Source: Micromonospora sonchi (GTDB lineage Bacteria; Actinomycetota; Actinomycetes; Mycobacteriales; Micromonosporaceae). From it: a stretch of 64,000 nucleotides of DNA. Shown here in pieces: positions 15,995 to 25,624 of the stretch. The translations under genes and the position numbers were made by a program. The notes under the pieces are model-generated. The model saw only the letters and a program-made list of their open reading frames with translations. It searched no databases and was not told the DNA's origin. The DNA lies in contig NZ_BMNB01000032.1 of assembly GCF_014646235.1 (NCBI RefSeq), forward strand, positions 1 through 64,000. Reading direction: 5' to 3'. How positions within the stretch are numbered: position 1 is the first letter of the stretch; each line of letters begins with the position of its first letter.

Positions 15995-18900
15995 CCTGCC
16001 CGGTGTGTGGAACCGTCGCGGTACCCGGCGCGCGGTTCTGCCACAACTGCGGCGCCGCGCTGCCCGCCGCCGCGATCCTGCCCGCCGCCGAACGGCGGGT
16101 GGTGACCGTGCTCTTCGGTGACCTGTCCGACTTCACCTCCTGGTCGGAGGATCTCGACCCGGAACGCGTCGGTGCGGTCACCGACCGGGTGCTGGCGGCC
16201 CTTGCCGGCGCGGTCAAGACCTTCGGCGGGCACGTCGACAAGCTGACCGGTGACGGGATCATGGCCGTCTTCGGTGCCCCGGTGGCGCACGAGGACGACG
16301 CCGAGCGCGCGGTGCGCGCCGCACTGTCCATGCAGCGGGCCGTCCGTCGGGTGCTCGACGACGAGCGTGGCGGTGGCGCTCCGCTGGGCCTGCGGGTCGG
16401 GTTGAACACCGGTGACGTGATCGCCGGCATCCAGGCCGCCATCGAGTACACGGTCATCGGCGACACCGTGAACACCGCCGCCCGGCTGGCCGACGCCGCC
16501 GCCGTCGGCGCGGTCTACGCCGGGGCCCGCACCGCCGCGGCCACCCGGCACGTGGCCAGCTGGCGGGCGCTGCGCCCGCTGCGGCTCAAGGGCAAGCGCG
16601 AGCCGGTCGAGGCGTACGAACTGCTCGGCCTGCTGGACGCGCCGGGCACCCGCTCGGGCCTCGGTGACGAGGCCCCCTTCGTCGGCCGGGAAACCGAGAT
16701 CGGCCGGGTGGCCGGACGGCTGGCCGAGGTGATCGACCGGAACGAACCCCGGGTGATGCTGATGACCGCCGAGGCGGGCATCGGCAAGTCCCGGTTCGCC
16801 GCCGAGGTGGAGCGGTTGGCCGCCGGCTACGACGTGGGCGCGGGCCGGTACGCCGCGCACACCGGCGCCCGGGTGCTCTCGGTACGCTGCGCCGCGTTCG
16901 GCGAACGCCGCCGGCTCGCCCCCCTCGCCGACCTGGTGCGTGCCGCGACGGGGCTGCCCAACGACGCGGCCACCGCGATGACCCGCCCGGCCGTCGAGGA
17001 GCGGCTGCGTCGGCTCGGGCAGCGGCTCAGCCGCGCGCGCGGCGAGCCCGTCCCGATCGCCGTCGATCAGGTGCTGGCCCTGCTCGGGTACGCCGAACTA
17101 CCCGCCGGCAGCCCCACCGACCAGGGTGACTGGAGCAGCGCCCAGCCGGCGAGCGACGTCGACGCGGTGCCGAACGCGGTGGCCGACCTGATCAGCGCGC
17201 TCGCCGAGGAGGCGCCGCTGGTGATGGTGGTGGACGACCTGCACGACGCCACCGCCGAGACCATCCGGGCGTTGGAGGCGACGCTGTCCCGGCTCAACGG
17301 TCCGGTGCTGGTGCTGCTGCTGGGTCGCCCGGAACTGGTCCGGGCCGCGGGCACCCTGACCCGGGTCGCGGACGCCGAGGTGCAGCCGCTGCCGCCGCTG
17401 CGGGGCGCCGACGCGGCCCGGCTGCTGACCAGCTACCTCGGCGGCGGGCGGCTACCCCAGGCCGACACCGACCGGCTGCTGGCCACCGCCCAGGGCAATC
17501 CGTTCTACCTGGCCGAGCTGGTCACCCTGTTGATGGAGCGCGGCGCGCTGACCGCCGGGGTGGGCAAAGGCTGGCGACTGGTGCCCGGCTCACTGGGCAG
17601 TCGGCTGCTCTCCCGAGACCTCGCGGCGGTGCTCGCCGCCCGGATCGACGCCCTGCCCGCCGAGGCGCGTGCGGTGCTGCGGGACGCGGCGGTGGTCGGC
17701 GACACCGTGCCCGACGGCGCGCTGGAGGCGCTGCGGGAGCAGCGCGCCGGTCGTGACGGCCGGCCGGCCGCGGTGGCCGCGGTCGAGCTGGACCGGGCGG
17801 TCGAGGAACTGTTGCAACGCCGCATGCTGCATCGCACCCGCACCGGGTACGCCTTCGCCACCCCACTGATGCGGGAGGCGGCGTACGCCGGGGTGAGTAA
17901 GGCGGAGTTGGCCGAACGGCACGCCGCGCTGGCCCGCTGGGCGGAACCGCAGGAGGGGCCCACGGGCGCTGCGGGCAGCCCGGTGACCGGCCCGGGTGGT
18001 TTCACCGAGGCGACCCGCGACGACTTCGTGGCCGAGCACGTCGAGCGGGCCACCGCGCTGGCCGACGCGGTCACGCTGCGTCCGGATGCGCCGGCCCGGG
18101 CGGTGGCGCCGCTGGGCGTCGCCGCGCTCGGGCGGGCCACCCGCCGGGCGCTGCACGCGGGCGAGCCGGCGCTGGCGGTGGAGTACGCCGAACGCGCCGC
18201 CGAGTTGACGGGCGTGGACGCCGTACCGGCCGCGGACCGGGTGGTGCATGCCCGGGCGCTGCTCCAGGTCGGCCGGGCCACCGACGCCCTCGCCTACGCC
18301 GAGAAGATCGCCGCGAACGCCGGTGACCAGGCGGACGTCCGGGCCAGCGCCCTGTTGCTGGCGGGGCAGGCCCAGCAGGTGATGGGCGACCTGTCGCGGG
18401 CGGAAGCCTCCTGGCGGGAGGCGTTGCAGGTGGCCACCGACGCCCAGCTGCCCACGCTGCGGGCCTCGGCGATGCGCCGGCTGGGCATGGCGGACTTCCT
18501 CGCCGGGCGGCTGGGGCAGGCGAGCAGCCGACTGGCCGCCGCGTACCAGGTCAGCCTGGCGGTGCGGGACCGCCGGGGGCAGGCGTGGTCGTTGCAGAAT
18601 CTGGCGTGGGTGACCACCACCCGGGGTGACTTCGCCGGTACGGATGCGGTGCTCGGCCGGGCCGCCCGGCTCTTCGCCGAGCTGAAGGACCCTTACGGGC
18701 GGGCGTGGCTGCGGGGCACCGCCGCGTTCGCCCGACTGCTCGCCGGTCGCCTGCGGGAGGCGCGCCGGCTGGCCCGGATCTTCCTGCCGTTCGGTGAACG
18801 GGTCGGGGAGGCCTGGGCGGTGGGCACCCTGCGGGCGGTCGACGCGTACGCCAACGCCGAACTGGGTGAGCTGGCCGACGCCGACCGGGAGGCGCGCCGG

Positions 18901-19587
18901 GCGTACCGGGAGTTCGCCGCCGCCTCGGACGACTGGGGCCAGGGCTTCGCGCTGGTGGTCCGGGGAGTGGTGGCCCGCGGGCTCGGCGAGCCGGAACACG
19001 CCGCCGACCTGCTCACCGACGCGCTGTCGTACGCCCGCCGGACCGCTCACCCGCTGCTCACCGGGATGGCCGGCACGCTGCGCGGTTTCGTGGCCCTGGA
19101 CATGGGCGACCGGGCCGCGGCCGAGCGCGACGCCCTGGCGGTGCTGACCACGGTGGAGCCGCACAACCCGCAGGCGCCGGCGCAGGTCGCGCCCCGGGTG
19201 CTGCTGGCGACGGCCCGGCTGGCGGCCGGCGACTCCGGCACCGCGGTCGGGCTGCTCGCCCCGGTCGCCACCGCCGCGGCCACCACGCCCTCGCTGCTGT
19301 TCTCGCGCCGGCAGACGATGGCGCGCTACGCCTCGGCGCTGCTCGCCCACGGGCAGCTCGAGCAGGCGCTGGACTGGGCCGGTCGGGCGATGAACCTGCC
19401 GGCCGAGGACGTCCGCAGCCAGGTGATCGCAACCAGCGTGCTCGCCGAGGCGCTGGCCGCAGGTGACCAACTGGCGGAGGCGTCGGCCTGCGCCGACGAG
19501 GCGGTCCGCCTGGCGTACGCCACCGAGCAACGCAGCGAGCGGGCCGCCGCCGAGGCGTTGCGAGACCGCCTACGGGCCGTTGGCTGA
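15991..19587 (+). CDS. Class III adenylate/guanylate cyclase with AAA ATPase and TPR region
   Basis: The 1198-residue protein starts with a zinc ribbon (CPVCG...CHNC, residues 3-20). A class III cyclase domain follows (about 35-200), with metal Asp44 and Asp88, the base-selecting Lys in HVDKLTGDG and the VIGDTVNTAARL transition-state motif. The active residues are all present. A STAND-type ATPase comes next (P-loop AEAGIGKSRF near 265; VMVVDDLHD as Walker B), then a long alpha-helical TPR-like region to the end. It should make cAMP (Lys/Asp pattern) under control of a signal bound by the TPR part. It overlaps the MBL gene start/stop by 4 bases. The Crp-type receptor is at 33872. Confidence 0.92.
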   Translation: MTCPVCGTVAVPGARFCHNCGAALPAAAILPAAERRVVTVLFGDLSDFTSWSEDLDPERVGAVTDRVLAALAGAVKTFGGHVDKLTGDGIMAVFGAPVAHEDDAERAVRAALSMQRAVRRVLDDERGGGAPLGLRVGLNTGDVIAGIQAAIEYTVIGDTVNTAARLADAAAVGAVYAGARTAAATRHVASWRALRPLRLKGKREPVEAYELLGLLDAPGTRSGLGDEAPFVGRETEIGRVAGRLAEVIDRNEPRVMLMTAEAGIGKSRFAAEVERLAAGYDVGAGRYAAHTGARVLSVRCAAFGERRRLAPLADLVRAATGLPNDAATAMTRPAVEERLRRLGQRLSRARGEPVPIAVDQVLALLGYAELPAGSPTDQGDWSSAQPASDVDAVPNAVADLISALAEEAPLVMVVDDLHDATAETIRALEATLSRLNGPVLVLLLGRPELVRAAGTLTRVADAEVQPLPPLRGADAARLLTSYLGGGRLPQADTDRLLATAQGNPFYLAELVTLLMERGALTAGVGKGWRLVPGSLGSRLLSRDLAAVLAARIDALPAEARAVLRDAAVVGDTVPDGALEALREQRAGRDGRPAAVAAVELDRAVEELLQRRMLHRTRTGYAFATPLMREAAYAGVSKAELAERHAALARWAEPQEGPTGAAGSPVTGPGGFTEATRDDFVAEHVERATALADAVTLRPDAPARAVAPLGVAALGRATRRALHAGEPALAVEYAERAAELTGVDAVPAADRVVHARALLQVGRATDALAYAEKIAANAGDQADVRASALLLAGQAQQVMGDLSRAEASWREALQVATDAQLPTLRASAMRRLGMADFLAGRLGQASSRLAAAYQVSLAVRDRRGQAWSLQNLAWVTTTRGDFAGTDAVLGRAARLFAELKDPYGRAWLRGTAAFARLLAGRLREARRLARIFLPFGERVGEAWAVGTLRAVDAYANAELGELADADREARRAYREFAAASDDWGQGFALVVRGVVARGLGEPEHAADLLTDALSYARRTAHPLLTGMAGTLRGFVALDMGDRAAAERDALAVLTTVEPHNPQAPAQVAPRVLLATARLAAGDSGTAVGLLAPVATAAATTPSLLFSRRQTMARYASALLAHGQLEQALDWAGRAMNLPAEDVRSQVIATSVLAEALAAGDQLAEASACADEAVRLAYATEQRSERAAAEALRDRLRAVG

Positions 19588-19720
19588 GCCACCCGTGCAT
19601 GGCCGGTGGGTGTGGGTCTGTCGGTTCCGGTGATGTGTCATGTCGGTGATGGCCGCTAGCGTGAACACCGCACGCGGCGGTCGGTATCGACGGTCGTGAC
19701 GGCGCTGGGGAGGGGTTCAG

Positions 19721-20227
19721 ATGAGGCTGCCGCGTTCTGTCGCGGGTTGGACGATCGCGGTGTTCGGCGTGCTGGCGCTGGTCATGGGCGCGGTCGGGTT
19801 GCTCTGGCCGGAGGCGCTGCTGGCGATGCTCGGCTTCGAGATTCCCGAGACCCGGTCTTCCGGGGACTACACGGGTGTCTTCATGACCGCGTCGTCGATG
19901 GCCTCGTTCAACATGGGGGTCTACTACCTGCTCGCCACGGCCACCGAGTGGCGCGCGTTCTACCGGTTCACCGTGGTCTTCCGGCTGGTCACGTTCACCG
20001 TGTTCAGCCTCGTGGTGCTGGCCGACGTCGCACCCGGCCGGTTCTTCGGGGTGGCGCTCTGGGAAGGGCTGGGCGCGGTGGCCACCGCAGCCGGGCTCTG
20101 GTGGGACGCCCGCCGGGCGGGTCCGGCCGCTGACACCGCCGACGGCGTGGCCGGTGCCCCGGCGGCGGACGGCCGGCGCGGGCCGGGGACGCCGGGTGTG
20201 GAGCCGGCCGCCGATGCGGTTCGCTGA
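19721..20227 (+). CDS. Four-span integral membrane protein, function unknown
   Basis: The 168-residue product begins MRLPRSVAGWTIAVFGVLAL and has about four hydrophobic segments up to residue 125. A polar Ala/Pro/Gly-rich tail of about 40 residues follows on the inside. A good ribosome binding site (GGGGAGGGG) stands before the ATG. No catalytic or transport motif is visible. It lies 133 bases after the cyclase and just before the kinase gene on the same strand, so it may share a transcript with the kinase, but no functional link is evident. Confidence 0.8.
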   Translation: MRLPRSVAGWTIAVFGVLALVMGAVGLLWPEALLAMLGFEIPETRSSGDYTGVFMTASSMASFNMGVYYLLATATEWRAFYRFTVVFRLVTFTVFSLVVLADVAPGRFFGVALWEGLGAVATAAGLWWDARRAGPAADTADGVAGAPAADGRRGPGTPGVEPAADAVR

Positions 20228-20258
20228 GCGGCCCGCACAGTTAGGTATTTTCGATACC

Positions 20259-21713
20259 GTGACCGACACTCCGCCCGGCGCCCTGCCGACGCCCATTGTG
20301 CCTGGTCTGACTGATTTGCAGGTCTTTGCCCGTGGCGGCTACGCGACCGTCTACCGGGCCACCCAGATATCGGTGGGCCGTGAGGTGGCAGTCAAGGTGG
20401 AGAACCGCACCCTGGTCAGCGAGCGGGATCAGGCGCGTTTCCTGCGCGAGGCGCGGGCCGCCGGCCGGATGTCCTCCCATCCACATGTGGTCGACCTCTT
20501 CGACGTCGGAGTCACCATCGATCAGCACCCCTACCTGATCATGGAACTCTGCGACGGGTCGTACGCCGAGCGGATGCGGAACTCGCCGCTGGACGCCGTC
20601 GAGGCACGAGACCTCGGCGTCAAGATCGCCGACGCGATCGCCCATTCACACGGCGCCGGCGTGCTGCACCGCGACGTGAAGCCGGCCAACATCCTCCACT
20701 CGCACTTCAACTCAGCGGTGCTGGCCGACTTCGGGCTGGCCGTGGTCGCCGAGATGCGGGACGCCTCGGTCGCCCTGGAGGTGCTCACGCCGGCGTACGC
20801 GCCACCGGAGATGTTCAGCCACAGCCCACCCTCGCCAGCCGTCGACGTGTACGCGCTCTGCGCCACGCTCTACGCGGTCATGCACGGGCGCCCGCCCCGC
20901 TGGCAGGCCGAGCGCAACCCGAGCCTGGTCACCGTGCTGGAGATGTTCCACCAGCCGATCCCCAGCCTGCCCGGCATCCCGGACGAGTTGATCGACGTGC
21001 TCCGCGTCGGGATGGCCAACGATCCCGGCGAACGGCCGTCCGCCGCGGAACTGCGCGACCTGCTCACCGGCCTGGCGTTGGAGACACCGGCGGAGTCGGG
21101 CGCGACCCCGGCCGGCACCGCCGCCCCGTCCCGGCCGGCTCCGGCGCCTGCCCGTGCGGACTCCGGCAGGTCGGGCGATCGCCATCGCCGGCGACGCTGG
21201 TTCCTCGGCGCGGCCGGCGTGGTCGCGCTGGCCGCCTCGGCGGGCGTCGGCGCCTGGGCCGCCGGCGGTGCCCCGCCGGCGCAACCCACCGTCCCGGTCC
21301 GGCCGGCGGCCAGCGGGGCGTTCCGTCCGGGCTGCGCCAGCCTGCCCGAGGCGTTGCCGACCGGCGCCGGGTGCGCGGCGGAGTTGGAGTGCTTCGGGCC
21401 GGTGCAGGTGCGCGGCCGGCGGGCCGAGGCCAGCCAGGTGCCGTGCGACACGCGGCACACCTGGGAGAGCTACGCCCAGGGTGAGTTGCCCGACGCCCTG
21501 TTCGACGCCGACCACGACGAGGTCGTCGCTGACCCGACCGTGCGCCGGATCTGCAACGAGGAGACCTTCCGGCTGGTCAGCGGGGCCGAGCAGTCGACCG
21601 GGTGGAACCTCGAGGTGCTGCCGCCGACCGACGGGAAGCTCGACCCGACCTACCGGTGCCTGGCCGGACGAGGTCTGGACGGGCTGGTCTCGCCCACCCT
21701 CACCAGCGGCTGA
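20259..21713 (+). CDS. Membrane Ser/Thr protein kinase (PknB-like, no PASTA)
   Basis: The 484-residue protein has a Hanks-type kinase domain (about residues 18-275) with the glycine-rich ARGGYATVY, Lys46 (VAVKVE), Asp139 (HRDVKPAN) and DFG at 157; all catalytic residues are present. A Pro/Ala linker follows, then one span near residue 315-335, then an extracellular Cys-containing domain of about 130 residues (CASLPE, CAAELECFG, VPCDTRHTW). The outside part has no PASTA repeats and resembles septum-formation-type sensor domains of actinobacteria. GTG at 20259 is chosen; ATG at 20214 would add 15 residues and overlap the upstream gene. The target is not known. Confidence 0.9.
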   Translation: MTDTPPGALPTPIVPGLTDLQVFARGGYATVYRATQISVGREVAVKVENRTLVSERDQARFLREARAAGRMSSHPHVVDLFDVGVTIDQHPYLIMELCDGSYAERMRNSPLDAVEARDLGVKIADAIAHSHGAGVLHRDVKPANILHSHFNSAVLADFGLAVVAEMRDASVALEVLTPAYAPPEMFSHSPPSPAVDVYALCATLYAVMHGRPPRWQAERNPSLVTVLEMFHQPIPSLPGIPDELIDVLRVGMANDPGERPSAAELRDLLTGLALETPAESGATPAGTAAPSRPAPAPARADSGRSGDRHRRRRWFLGAAGVVALAASAGVGAWAAGGAPPAQPTVPVRPAASGAFRPGCASLPEALPTGAGCAAELECFGPVQVRGRRAEASQVPCDTRHTWESYAQGELPDALFDADHDEVVADPTVRRICNEETFRLVSGAEQSTGWNLEVLPPTDGKLDPTYRCLAGRGLDGLVSPTLTSG

Positions 21714-21743
21714 ACGGCTCCGACCGGGTCGTTGCCGGCGGGG

Positions 21744-22079
21744 TCACCCACCGCTGTTGCCGCGGTAGCGGTCCCGCAGCGCGCGGACCGCCTCGCGGTC
21801 GCCCAGCGTCTCCAACGTGTCCGCGTCGATGCCGGGCGGCTCGACGCCGGTGGATCCGGCCGCCTGGTCGGGGTCCGCTGGGGGAATCTCGGCGTCACGC
21901 TGTCGAGCGGCGGCCACCGCCACTCCGGCGACGATGCCGCACAGGACGCAGAGCAGAGCCATCGCCACGCCCAGCAGATCCTGCCGGCGTCCGGCGAGCA
22001 ACGACGCCAGCAGCCAGGCCGCCGCCAGCAACGCGACCATGGCCACCACGCGTGCGTCGAGCCGGGGGAAGCGTCTCAC
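21744..22079 (-). CDS. Small membrane protein (two spans), function unknown
   Basis: This 111-residue product has two close hydrophobic segments (VVAMVALLAAAWLLASLLAG and LLGVAMALLCVLCGIVAGVAV), then an acidic Pro-rich tail with a helix at the end (TLETLGDREAVRALRDRYRG). GTG start. It is convergent with the kinase gene (30 bases between the stops). No family is recognised. The codon pattern is that of a normal high-GC gene and the frame is clean, so it is likely real. Confidence 0.7.
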   Translation of the reverse strand: MRRFPRLDARVVAMVALLAAAWLLASLLAGRRQDLLGVAMALLCVLCGIVAGVAVAAARQRDAEIPPADPDQAAGSTGVEPPGIDADTLETLGDREAVRALRDRYRGNSGG

Positions 22080-22270
22080 TCGTCCAGAATGTCGGCGATC
22101 GCCGTTCTGTCAACAGTGGTCGCCCACGCGGCGACGTATCAGCAGGAATAGCGGCACAACAAGTGACGAGGTCGTTACAGGCGTGTGCACGATGTCGGAA
22201 ATGGCGATTTTATCGTACCAAACGTATTGCCCGGTGTCCCTAGAGTTTCCATGGTCGGGCCCCGCCCGAC

Positions 22271-23671
22271 GTGTTCCGTAACCGATCGGAAGGCGTTCAC
22301 ATCCGGACACTGGCCGCTGCCGGACTCGCCGGCGCACTCCTCGCCGGGACAGCGGTCGCGCCCGCAGCCGCCGCCCCGACCTCGATCGGCGGCGCGATCG
22401 TCGCACACCGCACCAGCATCGCCGAGCGGTTGCGGGTCGACCGCGTGCCAACGCCCGAGCTGGACTGGTACAGGTGCTACGGCTACGCCGAGTGCGCCAC
22501 GGTCGACCTGCCGCTGGACTACGACAAGCCGCACGGGGCGACGACCGAGATCGCCGTGCTGCGGGTGAAGGCGCGCGATCAGAAGCACAGGATCGGCAGC
22601 CTCTTCGTCAACCCGGGTGGGCCGGGCGGCTCGGGCACGGACATCGCCCTCGCCGCGCCGTACTTCCTCGGTGACGAGCTGCTCGACCGGTTCGACGTGG
22701 TCGGGATCGACCCGCGTGGCGTCGCCGCCAGCGAGCAGGTCAAGTGTTTCAAGTCGGTGAAGGACCAGACCCGCGCGTACGAGGGGCTGAACGTCGCTTC
22801 AGCTACAGCAGCGTCCTCGGGCAGTACTACGCCAACATGTTCCCTGACCGGGTCCGCGCCGTGGTGATCGACGGTGTGTTGGACGCGACGGCGTGGTTCG
22901 GCGGCGGCAACTCCGGCGACCTCGACCAGGAGACGCGGATGCGCAGCGCGCAGGGCGCGTACAAGGCGCTGCGCGAGATCATGAAGCGGTGCCGGACCGC
23001 GGGCGTCAAGGCCTGCCCGCTGGCCGGCGGCGACCCGATGGCGAAGTTCGAACTGCTGGCCAAGCGGCTACGACTTCCCGTACGACAACGGCCTGGAGAC
23101 CTTGCTCGGGGTGGACTGCACCGACGCCAACCACCCGAAGGATGCCGCCTCGTGGGCGGCGCGGGCGACCAAGGCCGACCAACGTGACCCGCACTTCGGC
23201 CGGCTCTGGACATGGCTCAGCGCGCCCTGCGCCCGGGACAGTTGGACCGTACGCGACGAGAACCGCTTCACCGGCCCGTTCAACCGGCGCACCGTCAGCC
23301 CGGTGCTGGTGGTCGGCAACTACTGGGATCCGGCCACCAACTACAACGGGGCGGTGGCCACCTCGAAGCTGCTGCCGAACAGACGGTTGCTGTCCAGCGA
23401 CAGCTGGGGGCACACCGCGTACGGGACGTCGGCCTGCGTGACCGGGGCGGTCGACGCGTACCTGATCCGACTGACGCTGCCGAAGAAGGGCAAGCTCTGC
23501 AAGGGCGACGTCCAGCCGTTCAAGGATCTGCCGGAGTCGGGAGCGGTCCAGCGAGCGGAGACGTCCAAGAGTGACCTGGCCGCCGAGGGCACGCCGCGCC
23601 GCGGTGAGCCCAAGCAGCTTCCGCCGGTGGTGGCGCCGCTGCCGGCCGTCGGCCCGCTGACGGTCCGCTGA
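22271..23671 (+). pseudogene. Broken secreted alpha/beta-hydrolase (tripeptidyl-aminopeptidase type)
   Basis: Three pieces in two reading frames together cover a secreted alpha/beta-hydrolase of the Streptomyces tripeptidyl-aminopeptidase family. Piece one (from about 22271) has a signal peptide and the core up to FDVVGIDPRGVAASEQVKCF. At about 22795 the frame is lost together with the segment before the nucleophile; piece two restarts at FSYSSVLGQYYANMFPDRVR, where the usual GFSYGS elbow has lost its glycines. At about 23066 another segment is lost; piece three (YDFPYDNGLETLLGVDCTDA to the end) is back in the first frame and carries the His-bearing WGHTAYG. Two internal losses and a damaged elbow make it nonfunctional. 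Confidence 0.85.
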
Positions 23672-23677
23672 TCCGAC

Positions 23678-23710
23678 GCCGGGGTACGGCGGCTGCCGTC
23701 GTACCCCGGC
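23678..23710 (+). terminator. Hairpin terminator after the hydrolase pseudogene
   Basis: An 11-bp inverted repeat (GCCGGGGTACG at 23678-23688 and its complement at 23700-23710, 11-base loop) begins 7 bases after the stop. It is probably the original terminator of the hydrolase gene. Confidence 0.6.
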
Positions 23711-23842
23711 CCCCTCGCGGCCGAGGCCAACTGACGGCTTTGATCACCTGCGGGCGGAGCGGCTGCCCGAACGGCCGATTCCCCGAGTAGCATAGACGCA
23801 AGAAACGAATAGCGGTTACGATTCCTGCGACAGGGGGGAATC

Positions 23843-24373
23843 ATGACTGCAGCTGCTCTGAAGGAAGAAACGTACCTGCCGGAGGCCGACGGACGGTTGG
23901 CTCAGGTCCACGACTTCATGCAGGCTCACGAGAAGGCCGGCCGGGGCCCGTTGGAGCCGCGGTACTTCCTGGCCGGAACCGCTCCTGGCGACCGGGTCGA
24001 ACTTCCCGCCGAGATATACGGCGTGCTTCGTCAGGTCGTCGAGGCTCTCCAGCAGGGGTTTGCGGTGACTGTCGCCCCACGGACCCTGACGCTGACGACC
24101 CAGCAGGCAGCCGATCTGCTGGGAGTCAGCCGCCCTACGGTGGTCAAGTTGCTCGATGAGGGCAGGATCCCGTTCGAACGAGTGGGCACTCACCGACGGG
24201 TTCGGCTGCCCGACCTGCTTGCCTACCGGGAGAAGCGCAGAGCCGAGCAGTACGCCGCACTCGAGGCGACCTCCGTGGACATCGATGACGAAGAGGATCT
24301 TGATGTCGTGCTGCGGAGACTGCGGGAGGCGCGTCGTGCCGTCGCACGTGGACGGAGAGGACGCAAAGATTAG
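23843..24373 (+). CDS. Excisionase-family DNA-binding protein, antitoxin-like, no toxin beside it
   Basis: The 176-residue protein has a MerR/excisionase helix-turn-helix in the middle (LTTQQAADLLGVSRPTVVKL, then RIPFERVGTHRRVRLPDLLAY) and an acidic then very basic C-terminal tail. In actinobacteria proteins with this layout usually stand directly before a PIN-domain (VapC-like) toxin and act as its antitoxin. Here the next 49 bases hold no gene and the following gene is on the other strand. The ATG has a G-run ribosome binding site. A small inverted repeat (GATTCC/GGAATC, 23820-23842) just before the start could be an autoregulatory operator. It may be an orphan antitoxin or a solitary regulator. 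Confidence 0.8.
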   Translation: MTAAALKEETYLPEADGRLAQVHDFMQAHEKAGRGPLEPRYFLAGTAPGDRVELPAEIYGVLRQVVEALQQGFAVTVAPRTLTLTTQQAADLLGVSRPTVVKLLDEGRIPFERVGTHRRVRLPDLLAYREKRRAEQYAALEATSVDIDDEEDLDVVLRRLREARRAVARGRRGRKD

Positions 24374-24422
24374 TGGGCCGGTAGGCGTCAAGACGCGCAG
24401 GTCTGCTCGTCGCTGATGACGG

Positions 24423-25511
24423 CTAACTGCGGCCTCGCCACCAGCGGCGCTTCCTGGGCGGCGCCGGCTCCGCTTCCGGCTCCTCCTCGTCCGCCCCGTC
24501 GTCCTGCTCGGCTCTGGCCAGGGCTGCCGTCGCAATCGCTCGGTCTTCTGCGCTGCAGCCAGGTGTGACCAGCATCAGCTGCGCCAGCGACTCCTCGATC
24601 GTGACCATCCGATCCGCCGCCACCGCCGCATCGAGGCGGGCCCGGACGAGTTGGCGTACCTCCTCGCGCACCGCTGGGTCGCGGTACGCAGCGGTGACGA
24701 GTGCGAACAGCGCCGCGTCGGCGACCCAGTCCTCGATGCCGAAGGCGAGGTCCACCAGTACCTCGCGCCGGGTCGACGTCGACCACGGCTCGTCCTTGGC
24801 GTGATGCAGGATGCCGAGGCACGCCCACGGCTGCACGAGCCGGTACCAGTACGTCGGCGTCGACTTGGCCAGGTGCTGCCAGCGAGGGCTGTCCGGCGCT
24901 TCGGGCAGGTGCGCGAGCAGCCCGAGCAGGTCGTCCAGCGGCAGCTCGCCGAGCGGCGCGGCCTGGAGGTACCCGGACAGGATCGAGGGCCACGGCTCCC
25001 CGCCGACCTCCTGCAGGAGCTTGACCGCGGCAGCCGACGGCGCCGGCACGGCCGGCACCGGCTCCTCGCCGTCGTACCGCCAGACCGCGTACCGACCCTG
25101 CCGAACGGGATTCCGGATGTCCGGAGCCGGAAACTCGGAGATGCCGATCTCAATCGGGCCGGCGATCCGACGGCAGGCGGTCATCGCACTGGCCGGCTCC
25201 GCGGCGGACAGCCCGAGGCCGGTGACCTTGAGCTGCTCACCTTGGGCCTGGCGACTACCGATCTCGTTGGCGACGTTGGAGATCGCCTCGCTCGGCATCG
25301 GCACCCAGTTGAGCCACGGCCGCTTCGATCCGGCCAGCGCGAAAACCACGTCGGTGACGTCACAGGGCTGTGGATCGTCCTGGATCGCAACCAGGTCCGT
25401 CACGTCACCGGATGCGCGGAACCGCATCGCGTGCCGGGCGGCATCCTGATGGGGGAAGGTGGGATCGGCCACCAGCCGCCGCAGGTCCGCATCCGCATCG
25501 CCCGTGATCAT
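24423..25511 (-). CDS. Hypothetical protein (362 aa)
   Basis: The product is soluble and helix-rich. The first part resembles a HEAT-like or count-of-damage domain (RRLVADPTFPHQDAARHAMR, then SGDVTDLVAIQDD). The middle has YAVWRYDGEEPVPAVP, and the end is a long helical region (LLGLLAHLPEAPDSPRWQHL, VRQLVRARLDAAVAAD) with an acidic stretch and a final Arg/Trp-rich tail. I do not recognise the family and no active-site motif is visible. The ATG at 25511 is the natural start because the frame continues upstream only as noise. It follows the acyl-CoA dehydrogenase gene by 113 bases on the same strand but is unlikely to belong to that pathway. Confidence 0.72.
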   Translation of the reverse strand: MITGDADADLRRLVADPTFPHQDAARHAMRFRASGDVTDLVAIQDDPQPCDVTDVVFALAGSKRPWLNWVPMPSEAISNVANEIGSRQAQGEQLKVTGLGLSAAEPASAMTACRRIAGPIEIGISEFPAPDIRNPVRQGRYAVWRYDGEEPVPAVPAPSAAAVKLLQEVGGEPWPSILSGYLQAAPLGELPLDDLLGLLAHLPEAPDSPRWQHLAKSTPTYWYRLVQPWACLGILHHAKDEPWSTSTRREVLVDLAFGIEDWVADAALFALVTAAYRDPAVREEVRQLVRARLDAAVAADRMVTIEESLAQLMLVTPGCSAEDRAIATAALARAEQDDGADEEEPEAEPAPPRKRRWWRGRS

Positions 25512-25624
25512 GGCGGGCAGCTTAGCAACGTGGACGGTCGGGCAGGGGGCAAGATCTACCTCTTTTTCCGGACCCTGGAGCTGGCAACCTGCCCTGAGGG
25601 TTCCCCCGCAGCTCGCAATGATCG

